Of a DNA stretch of 64,000 nt, positions 1 to 9,600 are shown one piece after another. Source of the DNA: an uncultured Aquimarina sp. (GTDB taxonomy: Bacteria; Bacteroidota; Bacteroidia; Flavobacteriales; Flavobacteriaceae); NCBI GenBank assembly GCA_947503835.1, contig CANNFM010000019.1:1-64000 (forward strand), in the 5' to 3' direction. Each line of letters begins with the position of its first letter. Position 1 is the first letter of the stretch. Under the pieces are notes generated by a model that did no database searches, was not told the origin of the DNA, and worked only from the letters and a program-made list of their open reading frames with translations. A program made the position numbers and the translations under genes.

Positions 1-35
1 TGGTACTACAATCGTGGGAGAGTAGGTCGCCGCCT
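1..35 (+). rRNA. rrf: 5S ribosomal RNA, 3' end (partial)
   Basis: The first bases match the conserved 3' end of bacterial 5S rRNA, including the GTGGGAGAGTAGGTCGCCGCC-like tail; a strong hairpin terminator follows at once. The rest of the gene, and presumably the 16S-23S operon, lies upstream of the window. The exact 3' end is an estimate. Confidence 0.9.
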
Positions 36-41
36 TCCTTG

Positions 42-75
42 AAACCCTTCATTACAACAATGAAGGGTTTTTTTA
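42..75 (+). terminator. rRNA operon terminator
   Basis: A hairpin with arms AAACCCTTCATT and the matching ATGAAGGGTTT, loop of about 6 bases, is followed by a run of T. It sits directly after the 5S end and presumably ends the rRNA operon. Confidence 0.85.
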
Positions 76-154
76 TGCCCCAAAATTAATGAGCATGTAA
101 TAATTGAAGAGATTTATTTTCTCTTTTATTACCATTTTTTGACTTGATATTGTA

Positions 155-162
155 TAGCTTTG
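155..162 (+). promoter_or_regulatory. Candidate -7 promoter element for the hemolysin III-like gene
   Basis: TAGCTTTG matches the Bacteroidota -7 consensus TAnnTTTG exactly and lies 16 bases before the ATG at 179, giving a very short leader. No clear -33 element was recognised. Confidence 0.45.
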
Positions 163-178
163 TCTTTTTTTATAGCTA

Positions 179-805
179 ATGAAAATACAATCCCACATAG
201 AAGAAAGATGGAATTGGATAACTCATGGTTTTGGATTTCTTTTATCAATTCCTGGGTTTTTTATATTACTTATTTCTGATTCTAATAAAACACAGTATAG
301 TGGTTTTTCAATTATACTATATACAAGCTCTTTATTGATCCTTTATTTCGCTTCAACAGCCTATCATTACTCTTCTCAAATTGAGCTTAAAAAAAGATTC
401 AGAATTATGGACCATGTTAGTATATACTTGCTGATTGCTGGTACATACTCTCCTGTAACTTTAATTGCCTTGATTGATAGTAAAGGCATACTACTATTTA
501 CGTTAGTTTGGTCTTTTGCAATACTCGGTTCTGTATTGAAACTATTTTATACAGGAAGATTTGAAGTTTTATCAATCGTTCTATACCTGGTAATGGGTTG
601 GTTGATCGTTCTTGATATCAATAAACTAACTAGTACTGTAAATTCTAAAGGGATTAATTATTTAATGCTCGGTGGCTTAGCGTATACCGTTGGAATTATT
701 TTTTATGCTTTGAAAAAAGTACCATTTAGTCATGTAATTTGGCACCTTTTTGTTTTAGCAGGAAGTATCTGCCATTATCTATTTATATACAAATATATTA
801 TTTAA
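179..805 (+). CDS. Hemolysin III family (PAQR-like) membrane protein
   Basis: This is a seven-helix integral membrane protein of 208 residues, the usual size for the hemolysin III/YqfA branch of the PAQR superfamily. Family signatures are visible: S59 to H63 (STAYH) after the second helix, D78-H79 starting the next helix, and H185/H189 plus H199 near the C-terminus. In eukaryotic relatives the equivalent residues bind zinc. Bacterial members are linked to membrane-fluidity homeostasis; the hemolysin name comes from one early report, so no toxin role should be assumed. The gene stands alone after the rRNA terminator and converges with the next gene, whose stop lies 5 bases away. Confidence 0.85.
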   Translation: MKIQSHIEERWNWITHGFGFLLSIPGFFILLISDSNKTQYSGFSIILYTSSLLILYFASTAYHYSSQIELKKRFRIMDHVSIYLLIAGTYSPVTLIALIDSKGILLFTLVWSFAILGSVLKLFYTGRFEVLSIVLYLVMGWLIVLDINKLTSTVNSKGINYLMLGGLAYTVGIIFYALKKVPFSHVIWHLFVLAGSICHYLFIYKYII

Positions 806-810
806 AATGA

Positions 811-3081
811 TTATGCTTTTATAAGATCTTCTTGATCTATTTCGATATTAGTAGATAATTCTTTATAAAGTATTGTAGCCAATTTTTGAGATAGTGAAGA
901 GATTCTGCCAGCATGTTCAACATGCCAAACAGGCTTTTGATCTATTAAATTTCCCCCTAGTAATGGCCCAATAATATAAAACCCATCTGAGGCTTCTAGA
1001 GATTCATTTACCGTAATCCCTCTATTAGAAGGGTTCGTTTTACAGATATTATTTCTAATTAAACTACTGATTAAAGTATTTTCATTTTGCGAACTTTTAA
1101 TATCGCAACTTCCTGAACAGTTAATTATGATGTCTACAGATTCTTTATGTTCAATCACTTGGTTTTTTGATTCATACGCAAACTGAAGTCCATTGGCATT
1201 ACTGGATAGTAGCCCCGAGAATTTACCCGAAACATTATGTAATCGGTGTAGAGAGTGAAGATCTTGTATCACTTTAGAGTAATGCGACCCTGCTTCTCTT
1301 TGTCTTTTACCAATTTCGTTTCCAACATGGGTAGCAAATTTTCTTTTTTCTATTAGATCCAATTTATCTAATAAAGGACCGAATACTTCAGATATGGGTT
1401 GTATTGTATAGATAGGACCAATATTATCCTGTTCTGCTTGATCTAAGTCTTTTTGGGTCGCTTTTTCTATATCAGAAGCGATTATTTTTGATTTTTCCGC
1501 AAGTTTTATGAGATTTTTTGGAATAAACGTTACAGATGGGTCCATACCTATTTTTGCATCAGGAAATTTACCCTGAGGAGACAATGCATAAAATTGATTA
1601 ATTCTTGTTTCAATTTCTGGATGGTCGTTTAGTGTATACACTAATTCTATACCACTTGCATTCGTGCCAATTATTAATACATTAATTTTCTGTTTTTGTT
1701 TTGTATCAATAAATTTTTTGATTTGATTAATAGTACTTTTCAAGCTTGGCTCGTATGGTTCTTCGATCAAAACCCCATTATCTTTAGATATAAGTATATC
1801 ATTTACAGAAAATAATTTACGATTTGGTGCAGAGCCAATGGCAAGAACAACCTTTTTAGATAATACAGGTGAGGAATTGTTTTTTAGATGAATTGAATAA
1901 CTACCAGATGATTTATCTACAGTAACTACCTCATCATTAATATAATCTAGTGATAGTACTCCTTGATTAATCGCCGCTTGTATCTTTTTTTCTACTACTT
2001 CTGAAATGTATTTACCAACGAAACTTCTTGGAATATAAAGCTCTTTCCAATTATTGTTTTCGATAGCATCATAATTATCATTAAACCATTCTTGAGTTAA
2101 TCTTCCTCCTTTCACTATCGCATCTTCTATTAACCCTTTTTTATTTAATGTAAGCCATTCGATAAAATAACCTAATTCTTTAGGAGGTAAAAATTGAGAA
2201 AGAGGCTTAATTAATAAAGTAGTGTCTGTAGAACGATATCCATAGGGTATACCCGTATGAAATTCTTTACTTTTTTCTAGTATTGATAATTTTAGCGGTA
2301 GCTTGTGATCTGTATATTGATCTAATAATTTGATAATCGTAAAAGAGGTAGATATACCAGAACCAATAAAAACAACATCATTTTGTTGATTTGATCTATA
2401 CGGCTTTTTTGTTTTTATGATTTTACCCGGATTACCAACGACCGTACAGTAATCAGGTACATCTTTTATCACTACAGCGCCAGCTCCTATCGTACACCAT
2501 TTACCAATTTTTACTTGGGGTATAACACAAGCACTCACTCCAACATGTGTTCCTTCACCAATTTCTACATGGCCACAAAGTGCTGCTTGTGGAGATATAT
2601 GTGCATAATCACCTATATTATTGTCATGATCAATACTTGCTCCAGTATTAATGATCACATGTTTTCCTATAGATGTATTGGGTTGAATGATTGCTCCGGC
2701 AAATACTACAGTTCCTTCTCCAATTGATGCCAGTGGAGATACAATAGCTGTATCATGAATTGCAGTGTAAAACTCACTTTTCAACATTTGGGCAATTTCT
2801 AATCGTTCACGATTGTTGCCAACCGAAATAATAAAAGGGTGTCCCTGATGTGGAAAAGAGTCTATATTAAGTCTAACACCTTTATCTACTTCTGGTACCA
2901 AATAGTGTTTTCGCTTCGGGTTATCATCAAAATATTCATTAACTATGATTTCTTCACAGCCTAAAGTTTCTTTAATTACTTGCGAGTGACCGCCAGCACC
3001 ATATAATCTAACTTCAGATACCTTTTTAGATGAGTTATCAGAGGATCCAGGTTGTGTAGTAAGCCCTTCCTTATCAAGCAT
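811..3081 (-). CDS. NeuD/PglD-like acyltransferase fused to FAD/NAD(P)-binding oxidoreductase
   Basis: This is a 756-residue two-domain protein. Residues about 22-225 form a NeuD/PglD-type sugar O/N-acyltransferase: a small Rossmann start (YGAGGHS, 27-33) and a left-handed hexapeptide helix, with the likely catalytic His at 152 in the pattern ASIDHD. Residues about 234-756 are a FAD/NAD(P)-binding protein with a first dinucleotide fold (GSGISTS, 240-246), a second one (GTNASG, 472-477), and a C-terminal segment typical of the NAD_binding_9 group. Each half is a known family. The linker near residues 225-234 is short and no frameshift is visible, so I read it as a true fusion. The substrate is unknown; there are no siderophore or capsule genes beside it. 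A promoter with an overlapping palindrome lies upstream at 3127-3150. Confidence 0.75.
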   Translation of the reverse strand: MLDKEGLTTQPGSSDNSSKKVSEVRLYGAGGHSQVIKETLGCEEIIVNEYFDDNPKRKHYLVPEVDKGVRLNIDSFPHQGHPFIISVGNNRERLEIAQMLKSEFYTAIHDTAIVSPLASIGEGTVVFAGAIIQPNTSIGKHVIINTGASIDHDNNIGDYAHISPQAALCGHVEIGEGTHVGVSACVIPQVKIGKWCTIGAGAVVIKDVPDYCTVVGNPGKIIKTKKPYRSNQQNDVVFIGSGISTSFTIIKLLDQYTDHKLPLKLSILEKSKEFHTGIPYGYRSTDTTLLIKPLSQFLPPKELGYFIEWLTLNKKGLIEDAIVKGGRLTQEWFNDNYDAIENNNWKELYIPRSFVGKYISEVVEKKIQAAINQGVLSLDYINDEVVTVDKSSGSYSIHLKNNSSPVLSKKVVLAIGSAPNRKLFSVNDILISKDNGVLIEEPYEPSLKSTINQIKKFIDTKQKQKINVLIIGTNASGIELVYTLNDHPEIETRINQFYALSPQGKFPDAKIGMDPSVTFIPKNLIKLAEKSKIIASDIEKATQKDLDQAEQDNIGPIYTIQPISEVFGPLLDKLDLIEKRKFATHVGNEIGKRQREAGSHYSKVIQDLHSLHRLHNVSGKFSGLLSSNANGLQFAYESKNQVIEHKESVDIIINCSGSCDIKSSQNENTLISSLIRNNICKTNPSNRGITVNESLEASDGFYIIGPLLGGNLIDQKPVWHVEHAGRISSLSQKLATILYKELSTNIEIDQEDLIKA

Positions 3082-3126
3082 GGTTAATTTCTTCTAAATA
3101 TTGTTCCTAAAATAATTTGTGCCCTA

Positions 3127-3150
3127 CAAATATATAGATAAATATCTATA
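3127..3150 (-). promoter_or_regulatory. Candidate promoter with overlapping palindrome
   Basis: On the minus strand TATATTTG (3134-3127) matches TAnnTTTG, about 46 bases before the ATG at 3081. It overlaps the edge of an 18-bp dyad, TATAGATA-AA-TATCTATA (3133-3150), placed like an operator. Which regulator would bind it is unknown. Confidence 0.4.
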
Positions 3151-3346
3151 ATTGTGGCTTTTAATAATTTTATAATGTACTGAAGGTAAGAGTATTAAGT
3201 TTTATTAAATCCATTGTAAAATTGTTTGCTATATATTAAATTTTTGTTAATATATTGATCAATAAATTCTATTATCCTCAATGCATTAGCCGGTATATCC
3301 ACATATTTTAAATTCTGTAGGTGAATAAAACAACAAACTAGACGTT

Positions 3347-3775
3347 TTATTGTGAAATAAAGTCTTTATATTCAATAAAAAAAGCTTCAAGGGCGAGCAT
3401 ATTATCATTTAAAAAAGTCATTGTCTGCTCCCAGGTTTTTTTATTATGAATACTTACATGTTGTAGTTCTACGTATACTCTGGAGATAATTTTACCACTA
3501 TCAAGTTCATAATGCTCATCAAAGATAATGTCCTTTAGATACTCTGAAATAATTATAGTTTTTAAACTCATAAATTTGTCATAGTAATATGCCTTTATGA
3601 GGTCGTCATAAGGCTCTATGTCAACCGATACTTGAGCAATTTTTGTAGTGAATGTAAATTTTAAGGTTACATCTTTTATTTTAGTATTATACAATACCCA
3701 TTTTTTTGGGTAATGTTTTCCGAAGCTGGTCCAGAATTCTTGCCTTATTTTTTTAGATTCTTCTTTACTAAACAT
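3347..3775 (-). CDS. DUF4268 domain-containing protein
   Basis: A 142-residue soluble protein that I recognise as a stand-alone DUF4268 protein common in Bacteroidota. The N-terminal pattern FSKEESKKIRQEFWTSFGK, a central segment rich in beta strands and the VSIHNKKTW motif are typical. DUF4268 occurs elsewhere fused to nuclease-like domains, but nothing here shows catalysis, so the function stays open. It is the last gene of a three-gene operon: its ATG starts one base past the ZIP stop codon, so translation is probably coupled. Confidence 0.75.
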   Translation of the reverse strand: MFSKEESKKIRQEFWTSFGKHYPKKWVLYNTKIKDVTLKFTFTTKIAQVSVDIEPYDDLIKAYYYDKFMSLKTIIISEYLKDIIFDEHYELDSGKIISRVYVELQHVSIHNKKTWEQTMTFLNDNMLALEAFFIEYKDFISQ

Positions 3776-3776
3776 A

Positions 3777-4454
3777 TTATATTAGATATGCTGTGGCGGT
3801 AGCAACGAGAATTACCAATAATTTTGAAATGTTAAATTTATGTCCTTCATTGCTTTCAAATAAAATAGTGGTAGATACATGAAGAAATATACCGATGACC
3901 AATGCAGTAATTTCTTTGTAATAATTTTGAATTGCACCTAAATATTCACTCATAAAAGTTCCAAGAGGTGTCATTAAAGCAAAAATGGTTAAGGTTAACA
4001 CTATTTCGGTTTTTTTGATTTTGGTATTCAATAAAAAGGTGGTTAGGATCATAGCAATCGGAATTTTATGAATAATAATTCCGATAAGAATTCCATCTGT
4101 GTGGTGTATTGGAAATCCTTCAAGTATGGCATGCAATCCTAAGCTGAAAAAAAGTAATTTCGGTATTTGATACGTATCTTTATCTGAGTGGACATGGCCA
4201 TGTTCTGCTCCTTTAGAAAAATACTCGAGTACTTTTTGAAGCAGTATACCTATCATAATCCAAACTCCTGTGCGTTTTGCAAAAGGATTATCCTCGAATA
4301 CCTCGGGTAAGAGATCAAAAATGGTGATTGCCAAAAGAAAAGCACCACTAAATGCCAAAAGCAATTTTAGATTCTTCTGATTTGAAGGTTTAAAAATAAA
4401 GACTATCAGGGCTCCTATTAAAACTGCCGATATGGATAAAATGTAATTGTGCAC
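3777..4454 (-). CDS. ZIP family divalent metal transporter
   Basis: An integral membrane protein of 225 residues with about eight helices, a fit to the ZIP (zinc/iron permease) family, which imports divalent metals such as Zn2+. Visible hallmarks are the His-rich cytoplasmic loop (H85, H87, H89), helix IV with HAILEG (108-113) and helix V with HKIP (129-132), which form the binuclear metal site in family members. Position 132 is followed by Ile rather than the usual Glu, so the second site may be altered. It starts with GTG inside the stop of the upstream methyltransferase (TAGTG overlap), indicating translational coupling. Confidence 0.8.
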   Translation of the reverse strand: MHNYILSISAVLIGALIVFIFKPSNQKNLKLLLAFSGAFLLAITIFDLLPEVFEDNPFAKRTGVWIMIGILLQKVLEYFSKGAEHGHVHSDKDTYQIPKLLFFSLGLHAILEGFPIHHTDGILIGIIIHKIPIAMILTTFLLNTKIKKTEIVLTLTIFALMTPLGTFMSEYLGAIQNYYKEITALVIGIFLHVSTTILFESNEGHKFNISKLLVILVATATAYLI

Positions 4455-5185
4455 TATTTAAATATTAGAATAAGTCTAGATGAAGTGTTTTTGTTGAATT
4501 TTTGTAATTGATAGCTACCAAAGATATCTAACAGGTCTACACCAGCCTTATTAAAGTAGTTTTCGAAATCTGTTAATGTTATGGCTTTTACACGTTCTGT
4601 AAAGAAAAAATCCTCATCATTATCTCTAAACCTGATTTCTTTGAATATATATCCATCTTGAGTATACCTTTTGATCTTAAAAAGAATTCCGTTAACTTCT
4701 TTCGTTTCTTCGGGAACAAGGTTTTGGATAATATAGTCTACATTCATAAAATCAATAACTCCAAAACCACGTTCATTTAGATCAGATTTTATTGCTTTTA
4801 TAGTACTTAGATTATCTTCTTCTTTATCAAAATACCCAAAGCTGGTAAATAAGTTAAACACTGCCGCGAATTTTTCAGAATAGGGCCTACACATATCATG
4901 TACTCTAAATTTTAGAGTTTCGTTTTCAAACTGTGAAGCATATTCAATACTATTTTTCGAGAGATCTACTCCGGTAACATCATATCCTAATGTATTGAGA
5001 TAGATACTGTGACGACCTTTTCCACAGGCAAGATCTAGAATTTTTTCACCTTTTTCGAGACTTAGATAATGAGTAAGATTATCCATAAAATCCCTTGCTT
5101 CAGTATGACTTCTATCTTTATATAATATATGATAGTACGGTGTGTCAAACCATGATGCATACCACATTGTTGAATCTTTTAGCAT
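4454..5185 (-). CDS. Class I SAM-dependent methyltransferase
   Basis: Methyltransferase of about 243 residues with a Rossmann fold. Motif I is LDLACGKG (residues 50-57 from this start), followed by the acidic end of strand 2 (VDLS, D74). The substrate cannot be told from sequence. An in-frame TTG at 5194 exists but lies inside the promoter -7 element, so I chose ATG 5185; ATG 5167, just before the conserved WYASWFDTPYYHILY block, is also possible. First gene of the operon with the ZIP transporter and DUF4268 protein. Confidence 0.75.
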   Translation of the reverse strand: MLKDSTMWYASWFDTPYYHILYKDRSHTEARDFMDNLTHYLSLEKGEKILDLACGKGRHSIYLNTLGYDVTGVDLSKNSIEYASQFENETLKFRVHDMCRPYSEKFAAVFNLFTSFGYFDKEEDNLSTIKAIKSDLNERGFGVIDFMNVDYIIQNLVPEETKEVNGILFKIKRYTQDGYIFKEIRFRDNDEDFFFTERVKAITLTDFENYFNKAGVDLLDIFGSYQLQKFNKNTSSRLILIFK

Positions 5186-5191
5186 AGGGCG

Positions 5192-5210
5192 CAAAATTAA
5201 TGTATTTTTG
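5192..5210. promoter_or_regulatory. Back-to-back divergent promoter elements
   Basis: Two exact TAnnTTTG -7 elements face away from each other three bases apart: TAATTTTG on the minus strand (5199-5192) for the methyltransferase operon and TATTTTTG on the plus strand (5203-5210) for the RNA methyltransferase. Together they form an imperfect palindrome. Transcription would start near 5186 (minus) and 5216 (plus), which decides against the longest open frames on both sides. Confidence 0.55.
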
Positions 5211-5238
5211 CGGTTTAATTATAGCGAATACGAAGATA

Positions 5239-6399
5239 GTGAGTAATTCATTTAAAATGGTAGCCAAAACCCTTTTTGGTTTTGAAGAAGTTCTTGAAAG
5301 AGAGCTTAGAAATTTAGGAGCAGAAAAAGTAGAAGTAGGCAACCGTATGGTTAGTTTTTATGGTGACACAGGCTTTATGTATAAAGCAAACTTATGTTTG
5401 AGAACAGCTATAAAAATTTTGAAACCTATTACTTCAAAAAGAATTAGAGACGAAAAAGATCTATATAATTTCATTCAAAGTATAGATTGGTCAGGGTATT
5501 TGAATACAGAAGATACTTTTGCTATTCATGCTACCGTAAACTCTACCTTGTTTAATCATTCTCAATTTATAGCGTTAAAAACAAAAGATGCTATTGTAGA
5601 TAAATTTAGAGATGAAACAGGAGAGAGACCTAGTGTTGATCTAGATTATCCCGATCTTTCTATTGATGTACATATCCAGCAGGATTTGTGTACCGTATCT
5701 TTAGATAGCTCTGGAGGTTCATTACATCATAGAGGATATCGTACGGCCACTAATATTGCTCCAATTAATGAGGTTTTGGCAGCAGGTTTATTACTACTTT
5801 CTGGTTGGGATGGACAATGTGATTTTTTAGATCCTATGTGCGGTAGTGGCACTATGGCTATCGAAGCAGCTATGATTGCATGTAATATTCCGGCAAACTT
5901 AAATAGGAAGGAGTTTGCTTTTGAAAAATGGTTAGACTGGGATATGGATTTATTTGAAAAAATTGAAGAATCGTGTCTCAAGAAAACAAGGGATTTTCAT
6001 CATTCAATCATAGGATTTGATAAAGAATATTCTGCAGTTCGAAAAGCTAATATTAATATCGAAAATGCTAATCTCACTGATTTTATTACTATAAAAGAAG
6101 GTGATTTTTTTGAATCTGAAAAAGAAGTAGAAGGACCACTACATATAGTATTTAATCCGCCTTATGATGAACGATTAGAAATTAATATAGAAGAATTCTA
6201 CTCGCAAATCGGAGACACTTTGAAGAAAAATTATCCGGGCACCAACGCCTGGTTTATTACAGGAAACCTTGAATCCTTAAAACATGTTGGGCTTAGACCT
6301 TCTCGTAAAATTAAAGTCTTTAATGGTAAGCTTGAATGTAGGTTAGTAAAGTATGAGATGTATGCCGGAAGTAAAAGAACAAAGTTTCAACAGAAATAA
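5239..6399 (+). CDS. THUMP domain RNA methyltransferase (RlmL-like)
   Basis: A protein of about 386 residues with an N-terminal ferredoxin-like/THUMP RNA-binding region (roughly 5-165) and a C-terminal N6-adenine/N2-guanine type methyltransferase domain. DPMCGSGT (198-205) binds SAM and NPPY (306-309) is the catalytic loop. This is the RlmL/YpsC family that makes m2G in 23S rRNA. It is half the length of E. coli RlmLK, lacking the RlmK half, as usual in Bacteroidota. The frame is open back to 5200, but the promoter element at 5203-5210 lies inside that extension. GTG 5239 fits the family N-terminus; ATG 5257 is the alternative. Confidence 0.8.
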   Translation: MSNSFKMVAKTLFGFEEVLERELRNLGAEKVEVGNRMVSFYGDTGFMYKANLCLRTAIKILKPITSKRIRDEKDLYNFIQSIDWSGYLNTEDTFAIHATVNSTLFNHSQFIALKTKDAIVDKFRDETGERPSVDLDYPDLSIDVHIQQDLCTVSLDSSGGSLHHRGYRTATNIAPINEVLAAGLLLLSGWDGQCDFLDPMCGSGTMAIEAAMIACNIPANLNRKEFAFEKWLDWDMDLFEKIEESCLKKTRDFHHSIIGFDKEYSAVRKANINIENANLTDFITIKEGDFFESEKEVEGPLHIVFNPPYDERLEINIEEFYSQIGDTLKKNYPGTNAWFITGNLESLKHVGLRPSRKIKVFNGKLECRLVKYEMYAGSKRTKFQQK

Positions 6400-6607
6400 T
6401 GGGTTAGAATAGATACTTTTATTGGTTATTATTCATGTTTTTTAGTCCAGTTAATTGATTTCCTTTCATCATTAATTTCCGTTAGGTTAATTAATTCTTA
6501 AAATCAATCAGGTAGTACGTAGTTTTATGTTTTTGTTAAGAGATTATTGTTGAAATAACGATAATTTTCTGCTTGTAACTCAACAAATAACTAATCTTCC
6601 TGTCAAT

Positions 6608-9600
6608 ATGAAAACAAAATTCACACACTTCTTTACTGTATTTTTATTACTACTTTTTTGTTCAGTTTTTGGACAACGATCTAAAGGGAAACTGGTATCA
6701 CAATCAACACTTTCCGATTCTATTTTCTCGGGCTTGAAACTAAGAAATATTGGCCCTGCTTTTATGTCTGGACGAATTGCAGATATTGCTATTCATCCCA
6801 AGAATAAAAACATTTGGTATGTCGCGGTGGGATCTGGCGGAGTATGGAAAACTGTAAATTCTGGAACTACATGGAAACCTATTTTTGATGACCAAACTTC
6901 ATATTCTATTGGTTGTGTAACTATAGATCCAAATAATTACAATACAATTTGGGTTGGAACAGGTGAAAACGTAGGAGGACGCCATGTAGGATATGGAGAT
7001 GGTATATACCGAAGTAACAATGGCGGAACCTCATGGGAGAATATGGGATTGAAGAATTCTGAACATATCTCTAAGATTATAGTACACCCCGAAAATTCTG
7101 ATGTGATTTGGGCGGCAACACAAGGTCCATTATGGAAAAAAGGGGGAGAACGAGGGCTTTACAAATCAGTTGATGGAGGAAAAACCTGGAAGAAAACCCT
7201 GGGAGATAATCAATGGGTAGGAGTAACCGATTTAGTAATAGATCCTAGAAATCCTGATCTGCTATATGCTGCAACTTGGCAAAGACATCGCACAGTGGCC
7301 GCATATATGGGAGGTGGCCCAGGATCTGGAATTCATCGCAGTACAGATGGTGGAGAAACCTGGTCACTACTTAAAGAAGGGTTGCCTACATCCTGGAAGG
7401 GTAAGATCGGGTTGGCAATTTCACCGCAAAACCCAGATATCATATATGCCGCTATTGAGTTAGATCGAAGAACCGGAGGGGTGTATCGCTCTAGCGATAA
7501 AGGTATTACCTGGGAAAAACGCTCTGATGCTGTTGCTGGAGCTACAGGGCCGCACTACTACCAGGAGTTATATGCTTCTCCGCATCATTTCGAAAGATTA
7601 TACCTTGTAGATTCACGTATGCAGATCTCAGAAGATGGAGGAAAGACGTTTACAAGAATGAACCGAGATCATAAACATGGAGATAATCATGCGGTTGCTT
7701 TTAGGAAAAATGACCCAAATTATATTTTGGTCGGAACCGATGGAGGGTTGTACCAGACTTTTGATCTTACCAAGAATTGGCACTTTATCGATAATCTTCC
7801 TGTAACACAATATTATAAAGTTGCAGTAGATGATTCAGAACCATTTTATAATATTTATGGCGGTACGCAGGATAATAGTACACAAGGAGGTCCATCAAGA
7901 ACCGATAATGTACATGGAATTCAAAACTCTGACTGGAAAATAGTCTTAAATTGGGATGGCCATCAACCTGCAACCGAACCAGGAAACCCTAACATTATGT
8001 ATGCAGAACGGCAAGAAGGAAATCTTTCTCGTGTAGACCTAAGTACAGGTGAAGTGATTGACATTCAACCGCAACCGGGAGCAAATGAAAATTTTGAACG
8101 TTTTAATTGGGATGCGCCAATTTTGGTTAGTGCTCATGACCCTGCACGTATTTACTTTGCTTCGCAACGGCTTTGGAGATCAGATAACCGAGGGGATAAG
8201 TGGACAGCCATTTCAGGAGATTTGACTAAAAATCAAGAGCGAATAGCATTAAATATAATGGGTAAGAAGCAATCCTGGGATGCGCCCTGGGATTTCTTAG
8301 CAATGTCTAATTATAATACGATTACCTCGATTGCAGAATCTCCAAAACAAGAAGGAGTTTTATATGTAGGTACCGATGATGGAATTATACAAGCAACACA
8401 GGATGCTGGTAGTAACTGGCGTAGAATCGATGTGGGTACATTACCAGGTGTTCCTGCTACAGCTTTTGTTAATGATATAAAAGCTGATCTTTTTGATGCA
8501 AATACCTTATATGTGGCTTTAGATAATCATAAATATGGAGATTTTAACCCTTACTTGCTGAAAAGTACAGATAACGGACGTACATGGAAATCTATTAAAG
8601 GTAACCTGCCACAAAGAACATTGGTTTGGCGTGTTGTTCAGGATCATGTACAACCTAATCTTTTTTTTGTAGCCACCGAATTTGGAATTTATTTTACCGT
8701 AAATGGAGGAGCTAAATGGGTGAAGTTAAAGGGGGATATGCCTACAATTTCTTTCAGGGATCTTGCTATTCAGCGAAAGGAAAATGATTTGATAGGAGCT
8801 TCTTTCGGAAGGGGATTCTTTGTGTTTGATGATTACACGGCTTTAAGAACTGTTTCTGAAGCAAAATTAAATGAAGAAGCTGTATTGTTTCCAACTCGTG
8901 ATGCATGGTGGTATATCCCGAGACCTAATCTTAGTTTTGATGATAAAAAAGGAAGTCAGGGCGCATCTCACTATGTAGCATCAAACCCGGATTTTGGAGC
9001 AGTATTTACCTATTATCTAAAAGATGGTTTGAAAACCAGTGAAGAAAAACGAAAAGAATCCGAAAAGAAAAACAAGGGTAAAGATATTGCATTTCCCGGG
9101 TGGGATAAAGTAGACGCCGAACGTACCGAATCTAAACCACAAATTGTACTTGCAATCACAAATAGTAACGGAAAAACTATTCGAAGGATCAATGGTCCCG
9201 TTGGCTCTGGATTTCACAGGATCTCTTGGGATCTTCGTTATCCGGCAACCAATGCAATCACTTTAAAAAAACAAGATTTTCCATTTGGAGCTCCTCGGGG
9301 ACTTATGGCAGTACCGGGCAATTATACGGCTACATTATCTAAAGTTATTGACGGAAAAGTAACTCCGCTTTCAGATCCGATATCATTTACAGTAAAGCAA
9401 ATGCGTAAAGGTGTTTTAAAAGGTGCAACACCCGAAGAAGCTTCAGTTTTCTGGAGAAACTTTGAGGAAGCACAAGGAAAAGTTTCTGCTTTAGGTATAC
9501 AGATAAGTACTGTCGGGAAACGGGTTAAAGCCATGAAAAGAGCCTTGAAATTGGCAAATACTGCTCCTGGGGATTTAGATACGCGTCTTTCTGCTTTAAA

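Noticed and set aside
179..805. Hemolysin toxin
   Set aside because: The family name is historical; the sequence is a PAQR-like membrane protein with no secretion signal for a toxin.
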